Origin: Sebastes aleutianus
Taxonomy: Eukaryota; Chordata; Actinopteri; Perciformes; Sebastidae
DNA length: 64,000 nt
Direction: 5' to 3'
Assembly: GCA_916700875.1 (NCBI GenBank)
Contig: CAKAKS010000004.1
Span: forward strand, 16,541,444 to 16,605,443
Shown piece after piece: positions 10,464 to 23,340 of this stretch; the first letter of the stretch is position 1, and each line of letters starts with the position of its first letter. Below the pieces are notes generated by a model, which searched no databases, was not told the DNA's origin, and saw nothing but the letters and a program-made list of their open reading frames with translations. Position numbers and translations under genes: made by a program.

Positions 10464-12975
10464 GGGGTTAACCACTGAAGAGAAGACTGACAATATAGCA
10501 ACAGCTCACACATACAATATAGTATATAAGTATATCTTTTCTTTGTAAAAAAATATATATTGTACATGTGTAACTTCATGCTTTTAGACAGCAGGTGTCA
10601 GCAAACGCCTCATTATAGATCCCAACCAGGAAAGCTTCTGCCATTGCAGCTTCTGCCATTGCTGTAAAATTTAAAATCTTCTGTATCCTATTTTTAATAA
10701 TGAATGTCGACATGCAGCTGAACAATATTCAAATCTTCTTTGAACTCTTCAGGGATTTATTTGTTTGATCTAGCGGAGCAGGAGCATCTTGTATTAATAA
10801 GGAAACTTAACAGCACTGATGCCTCTCTGACCCAGTGGCATCATTAGTACCATTAATATCATCCCATGCTGCATATATTCAGCTTTGGTATTATATATAT
10901 ATATGGTGCCTGCTGGGTTTGCCTGGAAAAGCCCTCTACAATATGAAATCAAATATAGGACATAAAATATAGATATTCTGACGTAGAAATTATCTCTTGC
11001 TCATGATATAGAGACCTATGTTGGCATTTCTTTGGCTATTTCACCCCGAGGATCCTTGTCTGACACTATATTCAGCATCAACCATTAATCATAATCACAA
11101 TGCGTTCTCATTATCTCTATTTATATCCTTTCTATTTCTAAATCAGAATATCCAAATATTACTGAGACCCTTAAAATGCAAAAATCTAAGCAGGGAAGCT
11201 ACAGTAGCAGAGGGGGAATACGCCTCAATTATTTACCATGTAGGGCCCTCCTCAGTTGAAGGGGGGGGGGTTGGGCATTAAGGGAGAGAAAGGACTGTGG
11301 GGGAAGAAAGACGAAGAAGAGGGAGATGCATTAGTCTTCATCCACCACAGAGTGAGTGGTGTTCTGAAGGAAGCCTTCCTCTGACTGGCACACCTGTATG
11401 TCTTGTTAAATGCAGGATTATATTTCTAAGATGAATATGTTGCAGCTTCCTGCCTACACGCTGAAATTTAATAGTAGCAATGTTGCAGAAAAATAAATGC
11501 CTCAAGCTTTTTAAATCAACACTATACGGGGTGGTGTTTAGTTTGTTTTTTTCACTTCTTATCTCAGGGTGAATACGCCGTTTCAATGCCTCCATGTTAG
11601 GTGTGCAACATGAAGATAGCTTTATTTGAAGAAGCCGCCTGAGGCAAAAGCCAGCAGCTGCATGCCAGGGGGGCGGGAAGCCGAGAGGTGAAGTATAAAG
11701 GGGGCCACCTCTGGAGGAACATGCCTCGCCTTCGTTTTCTCCCTTTTCTGAGGCGGTTTCAAAGGCCACTGTGACGCAGATGAACCCACTTGTCAGCTCA
11801 GCTTTATCTCAACCCCTGAGAGGCTCGGCTCACAGGCACCAGCATAGTGCCCGTTGCGTCAGCCTGTCGTTGCAGCATGACAAATTGTGAAATAGAATAA
11901 CTACGGAGAAAGAGAGAGGCGATGGAGGGAAAGGTATAGAGAGAGAAAAATGAGCGAGTGATTGCTTGAAGCACAGTGGTCACACGTCTCCACATAAAAG
12001 TGCATCTTGCTTTTTATCTGTCTGAATGTGCAGGGTTGACACTATGTCACTCGAAAAAAAGGATATAAATGCAGCAATTCACGGACGTTTTAAACAGCCA
12101 ATTCTTGGTTCATATATCTGGGCACAAATCCCCACCTACCTCACACACTTCTATTTTCAGTTTTTGACACCCTCCCACCCTAATCACAGATTTCTTGGCG
12201 CCTATATTTGGGACCGCTGGGAGCTGTATTTTAATACAAGTGTCATGCAGTGCTCATCACAGTGTGCACACCAGATCCTGGGAATAATCTCTGTAAGTGC
12301 CGTCTGTGTTTCGCCACCAATGTACAGGTCGTAATTACATTCATCCATGCAAGAGGACCGTCACTCTGCGGGGCCAGAATTCATTAGGAAGTTGTTTTCA
12401 TCTCCTGCAGTCATTATCCGCAGGTTATATGTTTGTGTCTATTTTTACAGGAGACAGTTATTTGCTACCGGCTCCCATCAATTTGCTCTTAAATTATTGT
12501 TCAACACAAGCTGTAGCATGAGAGGCAGTGCTGTTGGTAGTGGAGTGAAAAATGGTATTTTTTGGTATCGTTTTCACCTTGTGAGTCTGTATGAGTCATC
12601 ATGGCTAAATGTGGTCCTGGAGACACCTACTGTAGCAGGACAGAGGCGGTTTTGAGTACTTTGCAGGTGTTTCATTTGTCTGTCTGTGGGCATATTTGTC
12701 ACCACGATAGAGTCGTAAAGATGCAGTCCCGAAACTTAACAGGTGTGTAGTTGAGATCAAAATGAAGGTCCAGTTTGAAGATGGCCTTGGTGCAAGCAAA
12801 GGGTTCCGCCTTTACTGGATAGCTGACAGTAGAGAGATGGAAATAAGTGGAAATAAAGAAGGGGAATGATATGCTACAAAGGTCCCTGGCCAGACATGCC
12901 CAATGCCTAGAGGCAACCTGGGCTCCCACCAGAGCATGGTCTGATCTGCCATTTCTGTGGTTAAGGTTTGCTTAA
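10464..12975. other. Intergenic, nothing recognised
   Basis: No exon of a recognisable family, no RNA gene and no clear transposon termini. Short (TA)n at 10898-10904 and a G run at 11262-11271. Open frames in this stretch are short and have low-information composition. Confidence 0.5.
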
Positions 12976-13339
12976 GTTTAGGCCAGTGGTTCTCAACCAG
13001 GGGTCTGGGGATCCTCAGGGGTCCTTGAGGGAGTTCCAGGGGATCCCCAGAAAAATGGGGAATAGTTTATTTTCACTATTAAATTTGCTATAGATGTGAG
13101 CCCAATGTTAGTAAGAGTCATACGAGTGATTCTGATCAGAGGTTTCACTTCCTCCAGCAGTTATCTCCTCAACTATAGTTGACAACTACAGAATTCTGGT
13201 CTTTATCATATCTAACAATCAAAATCTTTTCAGATGGAGGAACCTGAAGCAAAATCTTATCACATGTGGGTCTGTGTCCTAATGTGTATCAACTTAGAGG
13301 TCCTTGACACGAAAAAGGTTCAGAACCACTGATTTAGGC
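12976..13339. mobile_element. hAT MITE with near-perfect 8-bp target duplication
   Basis: Element 12984-13331 has terminal inverted repeats CAGTGGTTCTCAACC and GGTTCAGAACCACTG. It is flanked by GTTTAGGC (12976-12983) and ATTTAGGC (13332-13339), an 8-base duplication with one mismatch. Length, ends and duplication size are those of a non-autonomous hAT element. Confidence 0.88.
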
Positions 13340-13619
13340 AACCAAAGATAGAAAGATTGTGGTTGTGGTTAAAAGGAGCTAATGTTGATTGTTGTTGGAG
13401 GTGACAGTGGTCTCCTCTGTCAAAGTCAGAATTTTCTTTTTGAAGTATTGGACACATTAAGGTTAGAGTATAATCATTACAGATCATAATGATAGAGCCG
13501 ACCCCATCCCTACGTGGTTTTGTGGCGGTATAACACCATCACGCTTGTCAGGAAAGTAGGCTACAAAAATAGATTTTTTAACATTTAAACAAATGGCCAA
13601 CTTGGTTGTTTTCTGGTGA

Positions 13620-13960
13620 GGACAGACCACAAACGTCAACGTTACGGTGGCGCTAGAGGAAATGTCAGGGAATCACCAAAGTTAATAGGATCATCCAGAC
13701 ATCGTCTGGGAACCATGAATATCTGTAAAAGAAAATGTGTCCATCCATTCCGTTAGATGTTGAGATGGATAAGCAAAACCTTTAACCTGTTGTTGGAGCT
13801 AGACGAAAGTCAGGGAAAACCCAAATCTGCAGGAGTCATCCTCTGGGGACCATGATGGCAATCTATCCAATAGTTGTTGAGATATTCCAGTCTGGTAAGT
13901 GTTGGACCGACGAGCCAACATTACCATCCCTCGATGGCTAAACAGACTTCCAAAAACATC
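13620..13960. repeat. Dispersed fish repeat fragment
   Basis: Contains the phrases GAATCACCAAAGTTAATAGGAT, GGGAACCATGAAT and CTATCCAATAGTTGTTGAGATATT. Related phrases recur at 24730-24910, 25405-25465 and 33725-33770, so this is one interspersed family present in several decayed copies. Confidence 0.6.
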
Positions 13961-14395
13961 CAGAATGATGATTTTATCTTAAAACCAGCAGGTGTCCCAT
14001 AATTCTTGGCTACATTCGTGTCTGGGATCGTTGCCACGTCTCACTCTCTAACATCTTTTCCCTTCCTACTATCAAAAGCAGCGACATTGCTAAAAGTAAA
14101 TCTTTAATCTTGTACAATTCGTGCTGGTTTCCTGGTGATAACCGAGCAAGAGATAAAGCAAATGGGATGCAGCAGCCAATAAGGAGGTTAGGAGAGGGTG
14201 CCCTGCTTTATTTCCAATACTAATTGCCATTCAGCAGGGGTGGGGAGCTGGCCACACAAGACAGCACACATTGTTCTGCTGTCAGGATGACCCTGCTGAT
14301 GTCAAGTGTGTACCCATCTGCTACTGTGGCTCCCAGTCTCTTAACCTGGATAAAAATGACTCACTTTTATGTATGCCACCTTTTTGTTACTGCTT

Positions 14396-14900
14396 TATGA
14401 AAATGCAGTGTGTTGTAGAAGATATAAAAGAGTCTACCTGAGCAGAGAATGAAGTCACTCTCCCTCTGTGTTTGTGTGTTGTAATCAGAGTTTCTCCTGA
14501 CTTTGTTGACATAGCCGTGCCTTTTAGTACATGTTTGTTTGCACATGTGAGTGTGCCCCACTGGCTACAGCTCACAGCCGCCGCTCTACACTTCTCTCAC
14601 ACGGCAGTTACAGCTGATAACGCCGTCCCGACCCACGGCGTCGTCGCAGAAGCGTAGCGTATCTTGCAAATTGAAACCCATAACGTTAGCCTACCTTTGT
14701 GTCTGACTGTATACTTTATATACTACAATTCGGCTACAATTCTGTGCAGTGTTTTGTGTTAGCTTTTGACGCTTGCAGTAAACAGCCAGTGGATGGCACT
14801 CTTACCGTTTATCCTCTAAAAATGGCCGATTTGCTGTCAGAGACGTCACATTCCCATTCCCTATAGAGATTCTCTAAATTTCGCGTTTAGCACCTTTAAC
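14396..14900. mobile_element. Dispersed element, family A copy 1
   Basis: Shares GAGTCTACCTGAGCAGAGAATG and CTCCCTCTGTGT with copies at 19915-20197 and 33867-34149. It ends in TTTCGCGTTTAGCACCTTTAA, like copy 3. It is longer than the others because of extra sequence around 14650-14830. Non-coding. Confidence 0.7.
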
Positions 14901-16193
14901 ATAGGAGCCCAATGAATTTGATATTTAGCCATGAGCTGTTTTCTGGTAGATGCTCATAACGTTTCTTTTCCAAATAGTTTGGAAGCGCGGTTTTTATTCC
15001 CAGTGTGTCCTGGAGGCATTGCTTTGCAATGATATAGTAACATTAAAAAGAAATATTGCAATCCACCGTCGGCTGCTGCTGTCATCACGGCAGAACAAAA
15101 ACAAGAAAAACCATTTTGTTTTGGCAGCTTTTTCTGTATATAATATACAGAGTGCTCAAAAAGTGTCAAGCGACTGCAACTTCATCGAGCCGGCAGCGTT
15201 TTTATTACTCCCAGTTTTCTCGTTTTTTTGTCTGGCTGATCAGGGAGCCCTTTTGTTCCGGTGAGAAGCAGCAGATGAGACAGAGGGATAAAGGTTCGGC
15301 TCAGCCTCTCACAGCGAGTACGAGTGGATGGGGAAATACAACTCAGCACGTTCCCTGCTGTTCTCCTGTGTGTGTGACATATTTGCTGTGACATCCCCAC
15401 CACTACCACTGCCATCTCCCCCCTAGGGCAATGCATGCCTGGCTTTGGCCCTCCTCAGTCCACATATAGAAACATGCGCACGATATAGCATGTTAAAGGA
15501 AAACTGTAGTTTTGCAGGGTTAGCCTGAATGTCAGAAACACTGGAGTAATGTTTTTGTCATCTAGAAATCGTTAGGTGAGGCTGTGAAACTGTAGGGCGA
15601 CACGCACAGTGTTCATGTAGGTGGTTTGCAGTTTCCAAACATCGCAGCTGCACTGCTACAGACGTGTTATTATGATCTCTTATTTGCATAAATTCTAGTT
15701 GTACCACAGCACATCCAAACAAAGACATCCTTGATATTGCATTGTTTCCCTTGTCGATGCATCAAATCCTCAGTCACATGATTTATCATCCACTCACACA
15801 AACAGCCCCAGCACTTACTACCAATTGTAGCTCCTTCAATCAGCTTTGGCTCTGCTCTGCATGTGTGTGTTTTCATAAACAGATGATGACGGTCTGAATT
15901 TGACAGCAAAGCGTGTGCAGCTTGCGTCAGTGTCAGGCCTAGAAAAAACACTGATCTACCTGAGGAGGTGTGTGTTTTCTGCAGGGTGGCACTGCCAGTA
16001 CAGTGGAGGGGAATGAACTGTGCAAAATGGAGGCACCATCTCGTGGAGCCGTGGGGAGAGAGGGATTAGAGGGAAACGGTGGCTCAGACAGATAAAACAT
16101 GTATAACATTATCCGGTAGAGCTGTTGGAGATATGCAAGTAGGTGGTGGGAGAGCAGATGTGAATTTTTTTTGTGGTCACAAAAATAACCTAT
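14901..16193. other. Intergenic, nothing recognised
   Basis: No exon, RNA gene or transposon end that I can support. Open frames on both strands overlap one another and match no family I know. Confidence 0.45.
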
Positions 16194-17000
16194 TTAAAGC
16201 AGCAGTGAGTAGAATTGGAGCAAATATGATTTTAAAAAATAAGTTATTTTTATAATTATATCCTGACAGTAGTGCACGAGACAGGTAATCTGAAAAAAAT
16301 CATGTGCCTCTGTGTCCTCCGGTGTCCGATTTCACAGACCGGAGGAAAAACAACCAATCAGAGCTGAGATGGAGCCTGCTGTCTCTGAGCAGCTGTCAAG
16401 CACTCGCGAACTTTGAACGTCAAACGGTCAAACTTGGCAGCGCTGATCAAATATGAATCAATATTCTGTTACTGTAATGCCTATTTCTCGCCTCAGATGT
16501 TTTCAGAAACATCTTGTAGTGTACTGTTTAGCTGTAAAATGAGAGAGTTTGTGACCCAGCTACCATGTTGAGGAAATACCAAGCACCGCCCACCAGCCGG
16601 AGCACAGCCAATAGGAACGCTCTCTCTCTGAAATGACCAGTGATTGTCCCAAGACTTCCATCACCTGAAAACAGAGTCATAAGGAGGTGCAGAAGTGATG
16701 AGGAGAGCAAAGGAGGCGGAATGTAATGGCCGAAAAGCAGTCTCGGAACCCGCCGGCTATCGTCTGACGATGATTTCACTTTTTATTGGCTTAGAAATAG
16801 CTTGTAAACTGGCTACTTTGGAAACAATCCGGTCGTACACGTCGTCTCTCAACTCCAACTCCAGTCTCGCATCTCAAGTTGCTAATCGGACTGTAAACAA
16901 TGAGCAGCGCAGGAAAAGCCAAGAGCCCAATATTTGCTGGCTCCACCCCAGAAATATAGCCCCTTGCCTCAAGAGGCTTATCCGTCGTAAGACGGATAGC
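16194..17000. mobile_element. TTAA-starting dispersed element (right end uncertain)
   Basis: Begins TTAAAGCAGCAGTGAGTAG, a terminus typical of the short TTAA-type DNA elements elsewhere in this window. It contains AACCAATCAGAGCTGAGATGG, a phrase common in fish interspersed repeats. The right boundary could not be fixed. Confidence 0.5.
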
Positions 17001-19914
17001 TGATGTGTTCTGAGATTGGTGAATTTTCTGTTCAGTCAGCTACACAGGATAAAAAAGCAGAATATATCAAATATTATATCCAATATTGGAGTATCTGTTG
17101 GCAAGTGATGCTTATGTAAACATCTAAGGGTTGATAGAGGTAGCCTTTGCTGCTGGGCCTCAGTGCTGTGGCTCTCTGTGTACACACATTATGTTGACAA
17201 AACCTGAGCCCCCAGACATGGAGAGTGTAATAATAAACAGACGGGAGTAAGGAGGGGGTGAAAATTGAAGGGACACAAACAAGACGGCCAATGAAAACAA
17301 TGACCAAAATGACAGTAACCCAGTGGAAATTTTTTGAAATATGCACTGCACGTAAGTAAGAATGCGCTGTTATCAGGTTAGGCCAGAGCCACATTCACCA
17401 ACAACAGCTGAGCAGCACAAACACTCAGCCTCCCCTTGAGAATTCCTTTTTTTGGTAATTACTTTGCAGAGCAGGACGAGGAGGAGGAGGAGGAGGAGGG
17501 GAGAAGATGGGCGCTTTTTTCTCCTGCTGAGTGAAAGCCTTACGCTCCTCTTCCTCCTGCTTTTAAATGGTCCGGCTTCTGTTAAAAGCCCTCCAATTCA
17601 GCCTTCATCCACTACACTAATGCACCCTTAAATGCTGCGTGAAAGCGGGGGTCATTTGTTATGCAAGCCATTAAATTACTATTAGGGTTTACGTGAACAG
17701 CTATCAGTCGATGACATTAACAGTCTGTCATAATTATAGCAGTTGTATGAATGGGCAGGCTTCGCATTGGCAGCTCTGTGTGTCCGTGGGGACGAGAGAG
17801 AGAGGAGGTGGAGATGTCTGTGTTTTTTAGTGCAAAGCCAACACACGATGTGAAGACTTTGTTTACCCAGTGAGGGAGGCAAATAGAGGATGGCAGGCGG
17901 GGCCGGGCCGCCGCCTCCACCTGTGGCTGCAATTACTGTGATAAATGGAGATCAGAACACTCAGGTGACTCAGACGGGGCCGGCTGATCACTTATCTGGC
18001 GGTGAGTCATCAGCGGCTCCTACTGTCAACACTGGCCCATCACACGCAAGAGTTGGAGGGTTGCGTATGTGCATGCATCTGGGTGTGTGTGCGTGTGTGT
18101 GTGGGTGAGTGGCTCTCAAAGCGCTGATGGCAACTTTCCACAGTGTCCTCTGACAATGTGACTGTGGTCTCTTCAGTTTTCCAGCTCTGCCTGCAGACAC
18201 ACGTGTCACACAAACATGCAGATGACGACACAAAGCCTCGCTGATTTAGATGGCGATTTCTCCTCGGCACATTATGTTCCTTCACCTCTGCGGACAGGGC
18301 TTTATCACACGTGGAGTTACAGTTGCAATAACGGCGAAGAGGTTAATTAATGTCTTTGCATTAACCAAATCACCCTCTGTCATCTAGATTAGTCTCTCTG
18401 TCCGTCACGCTTTCAGCCAGGAACGTTGCATAAGCGCATCTTGATTATGTAAAACTTTAAAAAAAAGAAAAAGAATATTATGTCCAGTATTTAAAATGAA
18501 GCTTTCCAATGCAAAAAATAATAATATTTTTGTCATGGAAACGATGCGTTCTGCCTTTAATCTGTTGTATAATTATTAGTTAAACATTTGTATCTCCAAC
18601 AGACCAGCACGTGTGGTTTAATTGATTGCATTGTCTCTGTCCCTATGGCAACTGGAAATTGCATGAAGGACATAATTACAGGGTGCTGCAAGATGTCTGA
18701 AAATTCATGAAATTGTCACCCGTTTTTATGCGCCTCCTCCGCTTATTTTCTATCAGTGTTATGCGCGTATTGATTTTGCTATTGATTTTTAAGCTATACT
18801 AAGCTATAGCAGCAAAGTGCTCTTAAATGCCAAGACTTGAAGAGAGGCAGGGGTGAACCTTTAGGTGTTCCTTGTGTGCAGGGAGCTACGATCAAAAGTT
18901 TTATTTTCTTCACCAGTATAACACCATCACGTAGGCGTGACTACACCAATGTGCCCTGAAGTTAGCCAGCTGGCAGCTGCTGATTTTCTCTTCTCATCCT
19001 TTCAGTTGCTATTTCCCCAGCCCTAGATTCCCATCATGACATCGCAGGCAGCATGCAATTCCAGTACGAGATGTGAAAAGACAATCTGCACTCGTGTTTA
19101 CAGCTTTTAATATAACCCTGTGCAGCAGTCACAGCTACATGATGTGTTCATACCTCTGTCAAACACCATCTGGTAAATTTGATGGAGCAAGAATTAATTC
19201 ACTGTGCGGTGCATTCACACAATGCTGTGGAACAAATTTCAGTAAAAAAGAGAAAGTGGATTAACAAAAATCAGCTTCCTTCTGTCTGGGAGCTGGCAGA
19301 ATAACAGAAGATCCATTTCCTCTTCCTTCAAAAATAACACACATTATCCCCATAATAATATTCAGAAATCCAAGTTCAAGCAACATATCTTCAAAATGCT
19401 GTTTTTAAACCACAAAAATATAGTGGATACATGAAGTGTATGACCTGCAATACAGTATCAAGCTCTATGTGCTGCTTTATTAAAAATACATAGTGCTACA
19501 TTACTAATCCACATGGGCCATCGTTGCTCTGTGGTTACCTCTCCTACCCTTCTCTGCTGACCCCCAGATAACCTCTAAGAAATGCATGTACTTGAGTCAG
19601 AATCAGTCAATTGATCGAAAACACTAAGTAGGATCCATTTGCATCAAAGTAATGACCCCTGACAGACTGCAGTGGTCTTACATCTGCATGTTCAGCTCAG
19701 TGGTGGGTTCATTTTGGAAAAGAGGTGAACAGGATGAAGATGCATCAAACCGTATGTGATTAAAAATAGAGCATGAGCAGCTGGACTCAGAGGGCTGGGA
19801 AGCTTTCAAAATGGAGTGCTTGAAACTCTACATCAGTGACTCCTGAATGAAAAATACAAAAACCTAGCATTTGTCCAATTGTCTTATCTTATGATATCCT
19901 TCTTAAGAAATAGT
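17001..19914. other. Intergenic, no gene recognised
   Basis: Holds a GGA-rich tract (17477-17500) and a (GT)-rich patch (18083-18105). A GC-rich segment at 17890-18002 has an ATG frame followed by a GTGAGT donor-like sequence, but no family match. Several stretches around 18300-18450 read like non-repetitive sequence that might be conserved, which cannot be judged without alignment. Confidence 0.4.
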
Positions 19915-20197
19915 TTAAAGGTTCTCTATATTCAGATCATTAATATAGCAGAAATACGACTATTTGCAGTGTAAAGATATAGTGGAGTAATGTCTACCTG
20001 AGCAGAGAATGAAGTCACTCTCCCTCTGTGTTGTTGTTTACATAGCCGGGCCGGCCATGCTTGCCTTTTAGTGCATATTAGTGCATGTGAGCGTGCCCCA
20101 CTGACTAGCTCATGGCCACCGCTCCGCACTGCACTCATATGACAGTTACAGCTGATAACACCATCCCGACTGATGACGTTGTCGCGGAAGTGTATCC
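19915..20197. mobile_element. Dispersed element, family A copy 2
   Basis: Starts TTAAAGGTTCTCTATATTCA and shares ATTAATATAGCAGAAATACG and GTCTACCTGAGCAGAGAATG with copy 3. The right terminus is missing or degenerate; it runs into a short (ATCC)n tract at 20197-20233. Confidence 0.7.
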
Positions 20198-20285
20198 ATC
20201 TAAATATCCATCTATCCATCCATCCATCCATCTCAGCGAGCTAGCATTTGTCCAAGTATCTTACTGACATTTGTCTGAAAGAATA

Positions 20286-20880
20286 TGTTCTACATTTTGT
20301 GAAATGCTTATTCATTGCCAAGAGTTCAACGCGAAGATCAACACCAGCCTCATATCTGTAACCAGCAGCCCGTTATCTTAGCCAAGCATAAAGCCTGGAA
20401 ATGCATACTCATGGGGGATCGCTTGTTGGATCTTTAAATTATAAAGTGTGGTCTGGACCGGCTCTATATGAAAAGCATCTTGAAATAACTTCTGTTATGA
20501 TTTGGCGCTATATAAAAATAAATTAAATTGAATTGAAACGGGGTAAACAGCTACAGTAGCCTGGCTCTGTCTGAAAGTAACACTTCTGAAGCTCATTACA
20601 TAACGTGATATCTTGTTTGTTTAATCCGTAAAACAACAATTTGTGGGTTTTAAAGTTTGTTTTTTGTATGGATTAAATGAACAAGATATAAACTGTTAAA
20701 ATCTGTTAAATTAATGAGCTTTAGAGGTGCTGGTAGGCAGATTTTGTCACCGACAGAGCCAGACTAGTTGTTTCATCCCGTTCCCGGTCTTTATGCTAAA
20801 CTAGGCTAAGCGAACTGAGAGTGATGGTATCAATCTTCTTATCTAACTCTTGGCCAAAATGTTGAACTATTCCTTTAAAA
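20286..20880. mobile_element. Family B element with long inverted arms, interrupted by a SINE tail
   Basis: The left arm (20286-20400; CATTGCCAAGAGTTCAAC, TTAGCCAAGCATAAAGCCTGG) is the inverted partner of the right arm (20780-20880; GGTCTTTATGCTAAACTAGG, CTAACTCTTGGCC, TTGAACTATTCCTTTAAA). A shorter copy lies at 36451-36720. Non-coding. Confidence 0.7.
20414..20545 (+). repeat. SINE 3' tail inserted in family B element
   Basis: Contains ATTTGGCGCTATATAAAAAT followed by AAATTGAATTGAA, the simple-repeat tail of a very common fish SINE/LINE 3' end. It lies inside the family B element, so it inserted later. Confidence 0.6.
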
Positions 20881-22004
20881 TATATTTCTTCAAACTAGCA
20901 TTCCACTAAAAAGAGCTGTTATCTAGATATTACACCACACAGGCAAAGCGATTTTGCTTTATGAGTTGCAAACACAATTTCCTTACACAATCAAAACAAT
21001 TACCTTTCATCCCCCCCAATGATACAGATATAATGCTTGTTTATACATGTAATTTGATAAACTCAAAACTGAATTGTAGAAAATATTAAAGGCATTTATA
21101 ATACAGCTGAAGTCTTTAGTTTGTTTTCGATATTACGTCTTTACACCCAGCAGCCAAATAGAGATATTACATTCTACTGTCTGGAGGTTATGACTTATAA
21201 AATAGGTACCTCATGTTAATTGGCCCTGTGATTGGATTTGTTCTCTCTGATAATGTTGCTCCCAGACTGCTGTCAGGGGCTTTTATCTCCACCTGCTATT
21301 CAACGTGGGCAAAGGAGCCTTTTATCTTGCCTGTTGATTTAATAATAAAACGACTGTAATGTCCGCTGGCCACCACACACACATGCAAACACAGACATGG
21401 ACAGTAGATAATCCATATCTGTGGCCCAAACATTGAAGAAATGTACGAAACACAAAAGGTAAAAACGTGGTGTGACAGCTAAACCAAATCAAAGAGATAA
21501 AAGTCTGATGTTTTATTGACATTTTTTCTTTCTCATTTAATGACATTTCATCTCATGAGTTTCATTCCCCTCCCTTCATCCCTCTTGGATAGGACCAGCT
21601 TTTTTATGTGATGCATCGAAAGATAAACGATATGAGCGTCATGCTTTCTCCACAGCCGCTCTGGCATTTTAAATCATGTTTTTTGACAAATGTGGACACT
21701 ATAGGAGATCATGCTGAGAATTTAAACACACAATATGTCCTCTGCAGAGGAACAAACAGTTATAAGCTGCTTAGTTGTTGCTGTTATTCAGTGCATTAAA
21801 TCCAGTGCATGAGTCAGCTGCATTTCAGATCCCATTTCTTTTTCCATTTTCACGCGTTGACACATCTTCTCCTTAATCCCTGAAGATCTGAGGCGAGGAC
21901 AGATGACAAAACAACTGAGTGGTGGCGATACTCTGGGGTTTATAGAACAATAGGTATTAACTTTTTTTAAAAAAAAAAGGTTGTTGCAGATGCAATATTA
22001 TATA
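20881..22004. other. Intergenic, nothing recognised
   Basis: AT-rich sequence with no exon, RNA gene or clear transposon termini that I can support. Confidence 0.45.
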
Positions 22005-22263
22005 TAGACTTTATGGCCAAAACCATTGACACCTCATCAAACTATGTGGACACCTAAATTTACACTTATATGTGTTTGTTTGTTACATCTCATTCCAAAA
22101 CCACAGTGTTTAATATGCTGCTATATCAGCCTCCTCTCTTCTGGGAAGGCTTTCCACAAGATTTTTTTTTTTTAAACCTAGTTGCAGGGATTTGCTCCCA
22201 TTCAGCCATTCGAGCATTAGTGAGGTCTGCCACCGATTTTGGGGCGACAAGGCCTGGCTCTAA
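22005..22263. repeat. Dispersed vertebrate DNA repeat, left part
   Basis: Phrases such as GACTTTATGGCCAAAA, CATTCCAAAACCACAGTG, CTTCTGGGAAGGCTTTCCAC and GATTTGCTCCCATTCAGCC belong to a repeat widespread in fish genomes. It is interrupted at 22264 by a PIF/Harbinger-like MITE. Confidence 0.6.
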
Positions 22264-22483
22264 GGGTGCTTTCACAAGCCATAGTCCGTCTGGCTCGTCT
22301 GAATCAGAGTGAAATTGATACTTTTGATTAATTTTCTATTTGGTCTGGTTCGGTTTCACAGTGCACAAATTAAAGGGGACCAAATAAAAAAATGTCTTTT
22401 TCATCTCGAGAGCTGCCACTCCAAACAAACCGCACCAGAGTTTGATTAAAACGGACTATGGTTGGCTTGTGAAAGCGCCCTAA
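22261..22483. mobile_element. PIF/Harbinger-type MITE with TAA target duplication
   Basis: Element 22264-22480 has inverted termini GGGTGCTTTCACAAGCC and GGCTTGTGAAAGCGCCC, with ATAGTCCGT and ACGGACTAT inside them. It is flanked by TAA on both sides (22261-22263, 22481-22483). A three-base TWA-type duplication is the Harbinger signature. No coding sequence. Confidence 0.82.
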
Positions 22484-22916
22484 GTCTATATGGTGAACAT
22501 GTTAGCCAATAATTGTCTATTTACACACCCATCATATATAGAGCAACATTAGCTTTCATTTTAAGTTGTGTTTCTGTCCACAAATATTCACTCTCCCTTT
22601 AGTAGGCTACTGTTTTTGGGCTTCATAAAAAGTCCTGAGGGGAATATCTGGCTCATTAGCTGCTAAATGCTCCACTATGTTTATTAGCTAATTGCTAACT
22701 CTGTCTGTCTGGTGTTGGGCAGTTAGAATACAGTGGGGGTTTTGCTGGAACCAGCTGCCTGCTGCTGCTGAAAACAAGGTTATGAAAGCGGTGAGAGTTA
22801 ACCGAAACAGTAAAGTTATGGGATGTAAAACCAAAACAATAAGCTGAAAGATGCTAAAGTGCTCTGTAGAGCTGATGGGAGGGTTTGTCACTACAAGCAA
22901 CACCTTTTACATTAGA

Positions 22917-23340
22917 CAGGGCTGTCAATTGATTAAAATATTTAATTGCGATTAATTGCATGATTGTCCACAATCCATCGTGATTAATCGCAAATTACCC
23001 GCACATTTTCCATCTGTTCAAAATGTACCTTAAAGGGAGATTTGTCAAGTATGTAATACTCTTCTCAACATGGGAGTGGGCAAATATGCTTGCTTTATGC
23101 AAATGTATGTATATATTCAATATTGGAAATCATTTGTCCAGAAACCCTCACAGGTACTGTTTTTAGCATAGAAAATATGCTTCATCATAAATACAAAGTT
23201 TTGATTTTCTTTGTTGCAACAAAATTCCACCGTCCTCTAAAAGTGTGACACACCAACACTTTCTTTTGAAGAAAGTAAGTCTTCAACGAGAAAATCCTTT
23301 GAGAGACTTCAAATCAATTCTGCTTCGGGGATATGATGCC
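22917..23340. mobile_element. Family C element, 5' part
   Basis: Starts CAGGGCTGTCAATTGATTAA and continues with GCGATTAATTGCATGATTG and GTCCAGAAACCCTCACAGG. The middle and 3' portions of the same family occur at 26860-27195 and 52150-52613, the latter ending GTTAACTTTGAAAGCCCTA, the inverted partner of the start. hAT-like non-autonomous family. Confidence 0.7.

Noticed and set aside
10440..10470. Telomere-like CCCTAACCCTAA
   Set aside because: Only two units and part of an inverted-repeat arm; not an interstitial telomere array.
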